From the NCBI RefSeq assembly GCF_004770615.1, contig NZ_RQER01000001.1, positions 372,001 through 436,000 on the forward strand: a stretch of DNA of 64,000 nt, given 5' to 3'. Below the pieces are notes generated by a model. It made no database searches, was not told where the DNA came from, and saw only the letters and a list, made by a program, of their open reading frames with translations. A program made the translations under genes and the position numbers. The stretch comes from Leptospira langatensis. Lineage in GTDB: Bacteria; Spirochaetota; Leptospiria; Leptospirales; Leptospiraceae. Positions 1-8,646 of the stretch are shown one piece after another (the stretch's first letter is position 1; the number at the start of each line of letters is the position of its first letter).

Positions 1-32
1 CTTTGGAACGAGCAAAAGATAGGATGGTATTT

Positions 33-680
33 ATGAGAAAAGGAATATGCTTACTAGTGGCGCTCCTTCTTCTTCCGGCGCAGATGTTTGCCTGGGATTT
101 GGAGAAGGATAAGAACGGGATTACGGTCCACACTAGATCGGTCGAAGGTTCCGAATTAAAAGAGTTTAGAGGAAAGACAAAGCTCAAAACGAATCTGAAC
201 ACGATCGTCGCTCTTATGGAGGACAATCCGAATTATACCACTTGGCTGAAGGATTGTAAAAAATCGGAAGCTGTCAAAGTCTTGAATTCAAAAGAGAAAT
301 ATATCTACATCCTGAACGGAGTGCCTTGGCCATTAGATGATCGCGATTTCGTAATACATTCCACTCTGATCCAAGACAAAAACACCGGAGCCGTTACCTA
401 TCAAATGAGACCCGTTGCGAATGTGGTCCCCGAAAAGAAAGGTTACGTTAGAGGCACTATCAAAGGATACTGGAAATTCGTTCCGGTAAGCGACGGTGTC
501 GAAGTTACCTACCAAGTCCATAGCGAACCGGGAGGAAGCATTCCTACCTCAATAGCGAATTTCGTAGTCGTCGATATTCCTTACGAAACCCTAAGGAAAA
601 TGAAAGATAAGGTAGAAGATCCTAAATATAAGAATGCACCTAAGCATCCGGATCTGATCGATCCGACTTCGCCTAAGTAA
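33..680 (+). CDS. START-domain secreted protein
   Basis: A protein of about 215 residues with a signal peptide (basic MRKG, then a leucine-rich core, likely cleavage after MFA near residue 20), followed by a START/SRPBCC-type lipid-binding fold. The motif DNPNYTTWLKDC and the segment YILNGVPWPLDDRDFV resemble bacterial START proteins that bind lipid or other hydrophobic ligands. The frame is open to the left edge, but I chose the ATG at 33 because AGGA lies eight bases upstream and the signal peptide begins there; an ATG at 24 is possible. It is probably periplasmic. It converges closely on the next gene. The ligand is unknown. Confidence 0.8.
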   Translation: MRKGICLLVALLLLPAQMFAWDLEKDKNGITVHTRSVEGSELKEFRGKTKLKTNLNTIVALMEDNPNYTTWLKDCKKSEAVKVLNSKEKYIYILNGVPWPLDDRDFVIHSTLIQDKNTGAVTYQMRPVANVVPEKKGYVRGTIKGYWKFVPVSDGVEVTYQVHSEPGGSIPTSIANFVVVDIPYETLRKMKDKVEDPKYKNAPKHPDLIDPTSPK

Positions 681-687
681 ACTATAT

Positions 688-1599
688 TTATAATTTGTAA
701 TTTACTCCGAAAAACAGTCCGCCATAAGCGGACTGCATATCCAATTTCCTGGAGAATTGGTTCGATAGTAGAATATTACTTTGGTTATTGGATTCCGTTA
801 AAGGAGTGACTCTTCCGTCTTGTCTGACATAGAAACTGGAGGTGTCTCCATTAAAGGAGCCGTCAAAGGAAGTGATATTGATCCAGGAAAGATAGGCACC
901 GAAGCTGAGAGTCACCGAATCGTTGACTTGAGTATTCAAGGCTCCTTCCAAACGGAATTCCAAACCATTTCCCCTCATGTCCCCGTTTTCTTGGTAATAG
1001 CTCTTTCCGTCGGTTGCGAATCCATTTGTGAGCCAAGCAGCTCTCGCATAACCGAGCCCTAGTCCCGTTTCCCATCGGAAGTATCGATTCAATCTTCCTT
1101 CCTGCCAGACCATTCCCAAGAAATAGAGACTGTACATCTGAAAATCCAGTCTCGTATAGAATGGTTCCGAGGTAAGATTCGTGATGCCGAAATTATCGAA
1201 GGTCCTGGATCCTGCTATGAATCCCACCTTGAATCCTTCTCCAAATCGTGTTCTCGCAAGAAACTCTTCTTGGTACATTCCGCGAGTATTATGCACCTTT
1301 GTTTGGCTCGGGATCCTGGGATCTAAATTGGAAGTAAATCCGTTCAGGTTTTGATCGAATCGATTGGGACCTCTAAAGCCGAAGCCGAATCTTGCTCCGA
1401 ATTCCCAACGATCCGCTTTTTCAGGAACCTTGTTCTCCGGAAGTTCTTTCAATTTAGGATGAGTGACGGTTTCATCTTCTGCACGCAGAGAAGAGGAACA
1501 AATCATGAGGCTGAGGAAGGCCAAAAATCCCAGGTAAAAAGGATGGCTTTTAGGACAGTCGCTAATTTTAAAAATGAGTGGTTTTGGGATTCGATGCAT
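688..1599 (-). CDS. Putative outer-membrane beta-barrel protein
   Basis: A hypothetical protein of about 303 residues. The N terminus carries a long basic segment and a hydrophobic stretch ending SSSLRA, read as a signal peptide. The rest has alternating aromatic/glycine-rich strands (WEFGARFGFGFRG, FRWETGLGLGYARAAW, GGLFFGVNYKL) and ends in a hydrophobic C-terminal strand, as expected of an outer-membrane barrel. I recognise no named family. An ATG at 1674 would add 25 residues and bring the start within 11 bases of the divergent transporter gene; I prefer the ATG at 1599 because it gives a more usual signal peptide, but neither has a clear ribosome binding site. Confidence 0.65.
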   Translation of the reverse strand: MHRIPKPLIFKISDCPKSHPFYLGFLAFLSLMICSSSLRAEDETVTHPKLKELPENKVPEKADRWEFGARFGFGFRGPNRFDQNLNGFTSNLDPRIPSQTKVHNTRGMYQEEFLARTRFGEGFKVGFIAGSRTFDNFGITNLTSEPFYTRLDFQMYSLYFLGMVWQEGRLNRYFRWETGLGLGYARAAWLTNGFATDGKSYYQENGDMRGNGLEFRLEGALNTQVNDSVTLSFGAYLSWINITSFDGSFNGDTSSFYVRQDGRVTPLTESNNQSNILLSNQFSRKLDMQSAYGGLFFGVNYKL

Positions 1600-1685
1600 G
1601 AAAACTGTGTAGGAACCCGGCAAGCTTAGGTTTTTCCCGGGGTTAAATTCTAAAAGCCTTATTTGTAAGGACATATTGACCTGAG

Positions 1686-3908
1686 ATGCTGACTACTAAA
1701 CTTTTTCCATTCTTGGACCTGGATCTACTTAAGCCCTATTTCTATTTCCTTCTCTTCATTGGGTTGTACCTCACATTTCGATTAAAGTTCCCTCAAGTAC
1801 GATTTTTATTTTTAGCGATAAAGATTTTTTCGGGAAACATGGATTACAAAGGTTCCCGAGGTCGCTTAGTACACTCGCAAGCTTTCTATGCAGGAACTGG
1901 TTCCTCTTTATTACCGGGCGCCGTGCTCGGCTCCGCGTTGGCCTTGGTGCTTGCCGGACCGGGAGTGCTTCTTTGGATCTGGCTTTCTAGTTTTCTCATC
2001 ATGCCTCTTCGTTTCGTTTCTTCTACTCTTGCGATCCGTTTCCGGATCAAGTTGGAGAGCGGTCGCTATCTTTCGGGACCCATGTATTTTATCGAAAAAG
2101 CACTGAAGGCAAGATGGCTCGCGATCGCTTTCTCTTTGGCCTGTCTTTTGACTGTGCTTTCTATGGGTGGATCCATTCCTATCTTGGGCGCCACATTCCT
2201 AGCACATAACGGTCTAGATATCCAAGGAATGACTGTGCCAGTCCTTGTGTCTATCGTTGTCGTTTTTATCGTATTAGGTGGCATCCGCAGGATCGGACGA
2301 GTATCTTCTTATTTAGCTCCCATTGGGCTGATCCTGTTTTTCATAAGTTATATCCTCTTATTTCGGGATCATCTTACGAACTTCTATTCTTTCTTGGAAG
2401 TGGTAGGCAAGGATGCAACTCAGCCTCTTTCCGTTTTGCTCGGAGGAGGATTCTCGCTTGCGAGGATCTTTAGTACAGGAACCGGAATGTTTTTCCTCTC
2501 CACAGAGACCGGGATAGGTAAGAGTGCGGGAGTGGCCGGAGTGGTACGCACGGATTCCGCCGCAAAGCAAGGGATCGTGAGTATGCTCGCAACCTTCTTC
2601 GAAGGATTCGTGATGGCGACTCTGGTCATCTATGCGTTATACTCCTTCGGAGTAAAGGATCTGGATTCGGTCCGTAACTTCTTGAGCATTGTCATCCAAG
2701 GACCTACTGACCCTGCGAGACTCGCTTTAATCCTTTCCTTCCTGGTATTTACCATTGTTGCCATCTCCGGTTGGTTTTACACAGGAGAACAAAATGCTAG
2801 GTATATTTTCGGAGAAAAATTTGCGAACGCATATCGGATCCTATTTATCGCCTCCTTGCTCGGTTCGGCCTATGCCTATGTAAAATACGGAGAAGAAGTA
2901 TTACTGCAGATCTTCGGGGTAGGATATGGACTCGCTTTGATCACTGCAGTTCCTGTGCTGATCAGCTTGGTTCTCTTGGCAAAGGTGGCTCAGGCTGAGC
3001 TACGCAAATTCTTGGAGGGAGGAGCACGTTATGAGATCTTCAAGGATTTTTATCTGCTTCTTCTTTCCATTCTGCCTAAGAACCTGGTTTCCCTACTTTT
3101 CGGGATACTGGCATCTTTGCGTCTTCCCCGCTTTATCATGATCCCTATCTTGAAGGCATTTGCTAAGGCTTATAAGATCAATGTAAACGAAGCCGCTTTG
3201 GAAATTGAGGAATACAATTCCTTAAATCAGTTTTTTACCAGAGCCTTGAAGGCAGGTGCAAGGATCATCGACTCCGGAGAGAACGCGGCGGTCTCTCCTG
3301 TGGATGCAAAGATCACCGGTTTTGGGGACATCAACGATCAGGTGATCCTGCAGGCTAAAGGAGTGGATTATAATTTGAAGGAGCTTTTGGGCGGGGAGAA
3401 ATACCTTTCCAAGTTCCAGAACGGAAAATATATCACCTTCTATCTTTCCCCTCAGGATTATCATAGGATCCATTCGCCGGCCTACGGGAGAATATTAGGA
3501 TATTATTATGAACCTGGGAAACTCTTTCCGGTGAACGAATTGGCAGTGTTCGGGATCAGAGGTTTATTCCCTAAGAATGAAAGATTGATCACATTCCTCC
3601 AGACTGAATACGGGCTCGTAGCGGTGATCAAGGTGGGAGCCTCGAATGTGGGAAGGATCCGAGTCACCTATGACAAAAAGATCATCACGAATACTTTGAT
3701 CAGGACCGTTAAGGAAGAAGATTATAAGGATGTTTCCATCATGATCGAGAAGGGCGCGGAGCTTGGAAGATTCGAAATGGGTTCTACTGTCATTCTCATC
3801 CTGGAACGGGATACATTCGATTTTGCAGATCTGCATGTGAACGAAAAGATCACTTACGGAACTCCGATCGGGACCTTTCGCAAACAGATCCTGAAGCTGC
3901 CTAGATAA
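1686..3908 (+). CDS. AGCS amino-acid:cation symporter fused to phosphatidylserine decarboxylase
   Basis: A 740-residue two-part protein. Residues 1-440 are an alanine/glycine:cation symporter (AGCS) domain with about ten membrane helices and the conserved stretches [22 protein letters not shown] and [15 protein letters not shown] (the family's G-x-G-N region is altered). Residues about 480-740 are a complete phosphatidylserine decarboxylase: SPVDAKI with Asp540, YHRIH with His593, and MGST with the predicted self-cleavage site Gly699-Ser700, where Ser becomes the pyruvoyl cofactor. The enzyme makes phosphatidylethanolamine from phosphatidylserine at the inner membrane. The frame is continuous with no stop or internal start signal at the junction. 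The transporter half has no assigned substrate; serine or alanine uptake feeding lipid synthesis is only inference. The DUF971 gene follows one base after the stop. Confidence 0.85.
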   Translation: MLTTKLFPFLDLDLLKPYFYFLLFIGLYLTFRLKFPQVRFLFLAIKIFSGNMDYKGSRGRLVHSQAFYAGTGSSLLPGAVLGSALALVLAGPGVLLWIWLSSFLIMPLRFVSSTLAIRFRIKLESGRYLSGPMYFIEKALKARWLAIAFSLACLLTVLSMGGSIPILGATFLAHNGLDIQGMTVPVLVSIVVVFIVLGGIRRIGRVSSYLAPIGLILFFISYILLFRDHLTNFYSFLEVVGKDATQPLSVLLGGGFSLARIFSTGTGMFFLSTETGIGKSAGVAGVVRTDSAAKQGIVSMLATFFEGFVMATLVIYALYSFGVKDLDSVRNFLSIVIQGPTDPARLALILSFLVFTIVAISGWFYTGEQNARYIFGEKFANAYRILFIASLLGSAYAYVKYGEEVLLQIFGVGYGLALITAVPVLISLVLLAKVAQAELRKFLEGGARYEIFKDFYLLLLSILPKNLVSLLFGILASLRLPRFIMIPILKAFAKAYKINVNEAALEIEEYNSLNQFFTRALKAGARIIDSGENAAVSPVDAKITGFGDINDQVILQAKGVDYNLKELLGGEKYLSKFQNGKYITFYLSPQDYHRIHSPAYGRILGYYYEPGKLFPVNELAVFGIRGLFPKNERLITFLQTEYGLVAVIKVGASNVGRIRVTYDKKIITNTLIRTVKEEDYKDVSIMIEKGAELGRFEMGSTVILILERDTFDFADLHVNEKITYGTPIGTFRKQILKLPR

Positions 3909-3909
3909 G

Positions 3910-4239
3910 ATGAGCTTAAGTTTAAAAGCGACTACTCCGGATATCATTAGTTTCGACGAAGAAACACTCCGAATAGAATGGAAGGACGGAGTCCTCTCCG
4001 AATTTTCCCTCTTAGAATTGAGAAGAAGATGTCCTTGCGTAGTCTGCAGGGGTGGACACGGAGGAAAAGTTGGGGCCACTACCGGAAACATCAAGGAGGC
4101 GAAGCTTCTTTCTTTCTCAAAGGTAGGAAGATACGCAGTAAACCTGGTCTGGGGAGATTATCACAATACCGGTATCTATAGTTTCGATTCTCTCAGGCTA
4201 TACGCTCAAGGAGAAGAAGGGGACCTCGGAAAACCCTGA
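3910..4239 (+). CDS. DUF971 domain protein
   Basis: A 109-residue protein of the DUF971 (gamma-butyrobetaine hydroxylase-like N-terminal) family. The typical core is visible: the IEWKDG strand, then the cysteine cluster RCPCVVCRG at about residues 40-48, then LVWGDYHNTGIYSFDSLR. In other bacteria such small proteins are linked to iron-sulfur or metal handling, and the Cys residues here would allow metal binding, but the function is not established. The start lies one base after the stop of the transporter-decarboxylase gene, so the two are presumably co-transcribed and translationally coupled. Confidence 0.8.
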   Translation: MSLSLKATTPDIISFDEETLRIEWKDGVLSEFSLLELRRRCPCVVCRGGHGGKVGATTGNIKEAKLLSFSKVGRYAVNLVWGDYHNTGIYSFDSLRLYAQGEEGDLGKP

Positions 4240-4243
4240 GCCC

Positions 4244-4267
4244 ATACTTTAGATTTCTTTAAAGTAT
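4244..4267. terminator. AT-rich hairpin between convergent genes
   Basis: The arms ATACTTTA and TAAAGTAT pair perfectly over 8 bp around an eight-base loop, between the stop of the DUF971 gene and the stop of ilvA. Position and symmetry suit a weak bidirectional terminator, but neither side has a long T run. Confidence 0.35.
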
Positions 4268-4278
4268 AGGATGAGGTC

Positions 4279-5802
4279 CTATTCGGATCGTTCTTTTAAG
4301 AACATCCTGTAGGCAGGGTTTTCAGTCTCTTCTTCATAAGGGTAGCCTAAGGACTGAAGTCGCTCGCTGAATCTTACTTTCTCTGAAAACGGTACTTGCA
4401 GTCCCACGAGAACCCTTCCGTAATCCGCGCCATGATTCCTATAATGGAAGAGCGTAATATTCCAATCGGAGCCGACTCCCTCTAAGAATCGTAAGAGCGC
4501 TCCCGGTCTTTCGGGAAATTCGCATCTAAGGATGATCTCATCTTTTAGATCGGAGGTCCGTCCTCCTACCATATAGCGGATATGGAGCTTGGCAGTTTCG
4601 TTGGCACTGATATCTATCACTTCGTAGCCTATGTTTTTCAATTGAGAGACGACTTCTTCTTTGTCCTTGTGAGCGTTTGCTAATTTTAAGCCTACGAAAA
4701 CGTGAGCTTGCTTATCGGAAGAATATCTATAATTGAATTCCGTAATATTTCGATTTCCGAGGACTTGAATGAATCTAAGATAGCTACCGGGTTTTTCCGG
4801 AATAGTCACTCCGAGAAGGATCTCTCTTGCTTCTCCCAATTCGGCTCTTTCTGCTACGTGGCGCAAACGATCGAAATTCATATTTGCTCCCGAATTGATC
4901 GCGATCAATGCACCCTTCCTGTCCGGATGACTGGCCGCATAGGTTTTGAGTCCCGCTAAGGAAAGGGCTCCTGCAGGTTCCGCGATCACTCTCGTATCTT
5001 CGAAAATATCTTTTACTGCGGCGCAGATCTCGTCCGTGTTAGAGACAATTACATCATCCAAGAGTTCTTTACAAATTTGGAATGTTTCTTCTCCGGCTTG
5101 GCGGACCGCTACTCCGTCCGCAAACAGACCGACCCGGTCTAGGATCACTCTTTCTCCCTTTTCTATCGCGGATTTCATAGAGGCAGCATCCACTGGCTCC
5201 ACTCCTATGATCTTCGTTTCCGGACGCAGGAATTTTATATAGGAAGCGACGCCTGCTGCAAGGCCTCCGCCTCCGATTGGAACGAAGATCGCTTCGATCC
5301 GCTCCGGGTACTGTTGTAAGATTTCCATGCCAACTGTGCCCTGGCCTGCGATCACGTCCGGATCGTCATACGGGTGAATGAATACTAATCCTTCTTTCTT
5401 TTCCAGGCTTCTCGCTTGGGAATAGGCCTCGTCAAAGGTGTCTCCGTAGAGAAGTATCTCCGCTCCCCAATATCTCACTGCGTCTATTTTGATGGAAGGA
5501 GTGGTGATCGGCATGACTATGACTGCACGGATCCCGAGTTTATGAGCGGAGATCGCAACACCTTGGGCATGATTTCCTGCGGAGGCGCAGATCACTCCTT
5601 TCTTTTTTTCCGTTTCCGAGAGGTGAGAGATCCGGTTATAGGCTCCTCTGATCTTAAAGGAGAAAATTGGCTGCAGATCCTCTCTTTTGAGTAAAACAGA
5701 AGAGCCTAGTCTCTGAGAAAGGCGGGTCATATTGTCGAGAGGAGTGTGGACTGCAATATCGTACACTCTCGCATCTAGGATTTTTCGGATATAATCGATC
5801 AC
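4279..5802 (-). CDS. ilvA: Threonine ammonia-lyase, biosynthetic (threonine deaminase)
   Basis: Converts threonine to 2-oxobutyrate and ammonia, the first step from threonine to isoleucine. The PLP lysine sits in SFKIRGAYN (Lys50 from the chosen start), and the phosphate-binding loop is GGGGLAAG. The C-terminal third contains two ACT-like regulatory domains (VTIPEKPGSYLRF and CEFPERPGALLRF), as in the feedback-inhibited biosynthetic enzyme, and the length (507 aa) matches the E. coli type. I chose GTG at 5802: an in-frame TTG at 5823 lies inside the loop of a perfect hairpin, and AGGG in the hairpin's 3' arm is placed nine bases before the GTG. The gene is monocistronic. Some leptospires make isoleucine from pyruvate by citramalate, so this strain may have both routes. 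Confidence 0.92.
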   Translation of the reverse strand: MIDYIRKILDARVYDIAVHTPLDNMTRLSQRLGSSVLLKREDLQPIFSFKIRGAYNRISHLSETEKKKGVICASAGNHAQGVAISAHKLGIRAVIVMPITTPSIKIDAVRYWGAEILLYGDTFDEAYSQARSLEKKEGLVFIHPYDDPDVIAGQGTVGMEILQQYPERIEAIFVPIGGGGLAAGVASYIKFLRPETKIIGVEPVDAASMKSAIEKGERVILDRVGLFADGVAVRQAGEETFQICKELLDDVIVSNTDEICAAVKDIFEDTRVIAEPAGALSLAGLKTYAASHPDRKGALIAINSGANMNFDRLRHVAERAELGEAREILLGVTIPEKPGSYLRFIQVLGNRNITEFNYRYSSDKQAHVFVGLKLANAHKDKEEVVSQLKNIGYEVIDISANETAKLHIRYMVGGRTSDLKDEIILRCEFPERPGALLRFLEGVGSDWNITLFHYRNHGADYGRVLVGLQVPFSEKVRFSERLQSLGYPYEEETENPAYRMFLKERSE

Positions 5803-5809
5803 TCTTGGA

Positions 5810-5840
5810 ATCCCTAAGAGCAAAAATCGCTCTTAGGGAT
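5810..5840 (-). promoter_or_regulatory. Perfect 12-bp hairpin in the ilvA leader
   Basis: The arms ATCCCTAAGAGC and GCTCTTAGGGAT are perfect complements around a seven-base loop. Read on the ilvA strand, the 3' arm holds the only Shine-Dalgarno-like AGGG, nine bases before the preferred GTG start, so folding would hide the ribosome site. No T run follows on either strand, so it is not a standard terminator. A role in translational control of ilvA is inference. Confidence 0.55.
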
Positions 5841-6021
5841 AGGTTTCAACTTACTCGGATTTACTTCCAAAGATTTTTTGACCCGATAAGGATCTTTTCA
5901 CTTTTCCTTTAAGATCTGGGTTTCTTCTTTTGAAACGGAAAGATGATGATCCAAAAACTCAGTATTTGCAAGGGATTCACTTTCATATTTTGTTTCCTTA
6001 ATGTTTATTTTCTTCACTAGA
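5841..6021. other. Intergenic stretch, nothing clear
   Basis: Together with the AHSA1 remnant this makes a gap of about 310 bases between the ilvA leader and the AHSA1 gene. I find no coding frame longer than about 25 codons and no hairpin beyond the one at the ilvA leader. It should carry the ilvA promoter, but I cannot identify it with confidence. Confidence 0.4.
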
Positions 6022-6153
6022 CTAACTGAAGATCGCCGTAAGCCTTTCCAGGGTTTGGGTCCAACCTTCCGTCATGCCTTCGATCGCCGGGAAAAGTTCC
6101 GGATCCACTTTGATCGGAAGAGCGCGGACCTGAATTTCCGTTTGAGGTTTGTT
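6022..6153 (-). pseudogene. Remnant of a second AHSA1/SRPBCC gene (C-terminal end only)
   Basis: Directly after the complete AHSA1 gene, in another frame, about 43 codons read as the end of a related protein: ...PELFPAIEGMTEGWTQTLERL... then stop. GMTEGWTQTLERL is the typical last helix of AHSA1-type SRPBCC proteins, and the intact gene upstream has its own equivalent (LEGLGSTLERLRQFVEKK), so this is not a frameshifted tail of that gene. There is no start codon or N-terminal part; it looks like the leftover of a deleted tandem paralogue. Confidence 0.5.
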
Positions 6154-6607
6154 ACTTCTTTTCCACAAATTGTCGTAGGCGTTCCAATGTGGATCCGAGT
6201 CCCTCGAGAGCGAAATCGCCTAGATTTCTGACCTCTTCTTCCGAAGGGAATATGGATCTCATAGTAAGTCTGGTCTTGGAGCCTTCTTCTTGAAATAGAA
6301 CGGTCACATGGAATTGTTTAGGGTTAACGTCATCTCCATGATCGTAGACCAGTTTCTCCGGTCTTACTACTTCTATGTATTGGATCAGATTCGGATAATC
6401 GATCCCGTCGGGACCGTGCATTGTCAGTCTCCAGATCCCTCCGGGCCGTACGCTCATTTCGTGGACGGTATTGGTAAAACCGTTCGGTCCCCACCAGATC
6501 GCCACTTGCTTCGGGTCTGTCCAGGCGTCCCAAACCATTTCCCTCGGAGCGTCATATAACTTGGTCCCGGTAATTTCTCTTCCAACAACGGATATTTCTG
6601 CCTTCAT
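6152..6607 (-). CDS. AHSA1/SRPBCC domain protein
   Basis: A 151-residue protein of the SRPBCC superfamily, AHSA1 (activator of Hsp90 ATPase homologue 1-like) branch. Visible hallmarks: LYDAPREMVWDAWTDPKQVAIWWGPNGF at the N terminus, the strand GGIWRLTMHGPDG in the middle and the terminal helix LGSTLERLRQFVEKK. Such bacterial proteins have a hydrophobic ligand cavity and are often encoded with an ArsR regulator, as here. It lies 26 bases after the MFS exporter gene and appears to be the last intact gene of the arsR-mfs-ahsa1 operon. The ligand is unknown; it may relate to the compound exported. Confidence 0.85.
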   Translation of the reverse strand: MKAEISVVGREITGTKLYDAPREMVWDAWTDPKQVAIWWGPNGFTNTVHEMSVRPGGIWRLTMHGPDGIDYPNLIQYIEVVRPEKLVYDHGDDVNPKQFHVTVLFQEEGSKTRLTMRSIFPSEEEVRNLGDFALEGLGSTLERLRQFVEKK

Positions 6608-6633
6608 TCAGTTTTCCTTATATTCTTTAAATA

Positions 6634-8202
6634 TTATCTAGTTACTTTATCCAACTCGGCAGGCTCGGGAGTTCCTTCCGCTTCTTTTCTATTTCTTAAG
6701 ATAGAATAGATCGCCAAGGCTAACGCAACAGAGATCCCCACGCTTAGGATAGATACAAAATGTAGTGAATCCGTAAATGCACCTTGCGCAGTGTTCAGAA
6801 GTATTTGTCTACTTGGTTCCGGAAGTTCTTTCGCAACAGCAACCGCCGAGGCCAAGGTATTACGGGAGTTTTCCATTTGCTCCGGAGTAAGTCCGGGAAG
6901 GGAAAGCGCATTGATCCTGGACTTGAAGATCGCAACCCCGATGCTTCCTAAGACTGCGATCCCAAGCACTCCTCCGAATTCCACAGCGGTTTCGGAAATG
7001 GAAGCTGCCGCTCCGGCTCTCTCAGGGGGAGCCGAGCCTACAATGATATCCGTTCCAAGGATCACTACGGCACATATTCCAAGGGACATGACCAAGGAAC
7101 CTACTATAATGACCCAGATCCCGTTCGAAGAATCGATAAGCGAATACATGTACATTCCAATTGCAAGTAAGACCAAACCGCCTAACATCACATGTAAAGG
7201 GCGGATCTTTCTCACGATCATTGGGATGGCAAGAGAGCCGATTACGTTGCCGACTGCGCCGGGAAGAGTCCAGAGTCCTGCTTCCAGAGGAGAAAGGCCT
7301 AAGACCAATTGCAAGTATTGGGAAATGAACAAGAAGGTTCCCAAGGCTACGAAGATGGTCATCGTATTTCCTATTACTGCAGCGGTGAATACTGGAAGGT
7401 TGAACAACTGAAGATCGATCATCGGATCTTCCAGAACAGTTTGCCTTTTGATAAAGACCGCTCCTACTAAAAGCCCAACGACAATCGTGAGGATGGAGAC
7501 AGTTCCTAAACCGTTCTCTGCAATCTGTTTTAATCCGTAGATAATGGATAGAACGGACACTAGAGAAAGCACGGCGCTCGGTAGATCCATCTTTCCTGAA
7601 TTTGGATCCTTAAACTCCGGAAGAAGTTTAGGTCCTACGATCAGAAGAAGGATCATTACTGGCACGCTCATCAAGAAGACCGAACCCCACCAGAAATATT
7701 CCAACAGCACACCGCCTGCAAGTGGCCCGATCGCTCCACCTAAGGAGAAGCTCATTCCCCAAATGCCAATGGCGAATGTCCTTTCTTCCGGATCCAAAAA
7801 CATATTACGAATTAAGGATAGAGTAGAAGGAGCCAAGGTCGCTGCAGTGATCCCTAAGATCGCGCGGGTTAGGATCAAAATTTCGGAACTCGGAGAAAAT
7901 GCGGCAAGCACTGAAGCAACCCCGAATGCGGCGGCTCCATAAAGCAAAAGTTTACGACGGCCAATTCGATCTCCTAGATTTCCCATGATCACGAGAAAGC
8001 CTGCGACTAAAAATCCATAGATATCCATGATCCATAATTGTTGGGACGGAGTAGGGTTTAGATCTGCTGACAACTGAGGAGCAGCCAGATAAAGAACCGT
8101 TAAATCCATCGCATATAGCAGGCAAGGAAGCGCAATTACCGCCAAGCCGATCCACTCTTTCTTTGTAGCTTTTCGAGTGTTTTCAGTTTTTATTTCAGAC
8201 AT
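6634..8202 (-). CDS. MFS drug exporter, DHA2 family (14-helix, SmvA/QacA-like)
   Basis: A 522-residue inner-membrane transporter with about fourteen predicted helices. The start resembles SmvA/QacA-type exporters: LYAMDLTVLYLAAPQLSADL, LWIMDIYGFLVAG, and the MFS motif A GNLGDRIGRRKLL between helices 2 and 3. The acidic residue in helix 1 (MD) is the one linked to cation recognition in QacA-type pumps. Proton-driven export of cationic or hydrophobic compounds is expected. It lies 60 bases after arsR and before ahsa1, so it is probably under that repressor's control. Confidence 0.88.
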   Translation of the reverse strand: MSEIKTENTRKATKKEWIGLAVIALPCLLYAMDLTVLYLAAPQLSADLNPTPSQQLWIMDIYGFLVAGFLVIMGNLGDRIGRRKLLLYGAAAFGVASVLAAFSPSSEILILTRAILGITAATLAPSTLSLIRNMFLDPEERTFAIGIWGMSFSLGGAIGPLAGGVLLEYFWWGSVFLMSVPVMILLLIVGPKLLPEFKDPNSGKMDLPSAVLSLVSVLSIIYGLKQIAENGLGTVSILTIVVGLLVGAVFIKRQTVLEDPMIDLQLFNLPVFTAAVIGNTMTIFVALGTFLFISQYLQLVLGLSPLEAGLWTLPGAVGNVIGSLAIPMIVRKIRPLHVMLGGLVLLAIGMYMYSLIDSSNGIWVIIVGSLVMSLGICAVVILGTDIIVGSAPPERAGAAASISETAVEFGGVLGIAVLGSIGVAIFKSRINALSLPGLTPEQMENSRNTLASAVAVAKELPEPSRQILLNTAQGAFTDSLHFVSILSVGISVALALAIYSILRNRKEAEGTPEPAELDKVTR

Positions 8203-8262
8203 TCTGAATGTACCTTTTTATATAATTCTAATACAGCACTGGGACAAATCGCAGAGATCGGA

Positions 8263-8622
8263 TTATTTTTTTGGGTCCTTCTTCTTGCCTTGGAGCTCCA
8301 TTAGATACGCATCCAATCGATCCAAGCTTTCTTCCCAGAAATGCCGGTAATGATCCAGCCAACCGGACGCTTCCTTTAGACCCTCCGGGCGGATCTTACA
8401 GGGTCTCCATTGCGCCTCTTTGCCTCTTTCGATCAGTCCCGCTTTCTCAAGAACCTTTAGGTGCTTGGAGATCCCGGGAAGGCTCATGTTGAATGGCTCT
8501 GCCAGTTCTTTTACTGTGGCTTCTCCGGAGACCAAATAGAGAAGGATCTCCCTCCGAGTAGGGTCGGCCAAGGCGGAGAAAGTGCTGCTTAGGTGATCAG
8601 GTTGCGTATCGTATTTAACCAT
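8263..8622 (-). CDS. ArsR-family transcriptional regulator
   Basis: A 119-residue winged-helix regulator. The segment FSALADPTRREILLYL is the ArsR signature, and the recognition helix region is NMSLPGISKHLKVLEKAGLIERGKE. It lacks the metal-binding ELCVC motif of ArsR/SmtB sensors and belongs to the branch usually paired with AHSA1 proteins. It is first in the operon with the MFS exporter and the AHSA1 protein and is likely an autorepressor. Its ATG lies inside one of two adjoining palindromes, and no Shine-Dalgarno is visible upstream, so the transcript may be leaderless or nearly so. Confidence 0.9.
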   Translation of the reverse strand: MVKYDTQPDHLSSTFSALADPTRREILLYLVSGEATVKELAEPFNMSLPGISKHLKVLEKAGLIERGKEAQWRPCKIRPEGLKEASGWLDHYRHFWEESLDRLDAYLMELQGKKKDPKK

Positions 8623-8646
8623 TTAGTTAATTTACCATTTGGTAAA
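8615..8646 (-). promoter_or_regulatory. Two tandem operator-like palindromes at arsR
   Basis: Two adjoining 16-mers, TTAACCATTTAGTTAA and TTTACCATTTGGTAAA, fit one pattern TTWACCATTTRGTWAA, each with inverted arms. The first covers the arsR ATG and the second lies just upstream, where a promoter would be. This is the expected place and form for the operator of an autoregulating ArsR protein; that this regulator binds it is inference. Confidence 0.6.

Noticed and set aside
5810..5840. Hairpin as a terminator of the arsR-mfs-ahsa1 operon
   Set aside because: There is no T run after the hairpin on either strand, and it lies directly before the ilvA start, so a leader role is more likely.
6022..6607. 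A frameshift joining the AHSA1 gene to the downstream remnant
   Set aside because: The upstream gene already has a complete C-terminal helix, so the remnant must be from a second copy.
6791..7942. Long plus-strand open frames antisense to the MFS exporter
   Set aside because: They mirror the third-position bias of the exporter gene and have no domain features.
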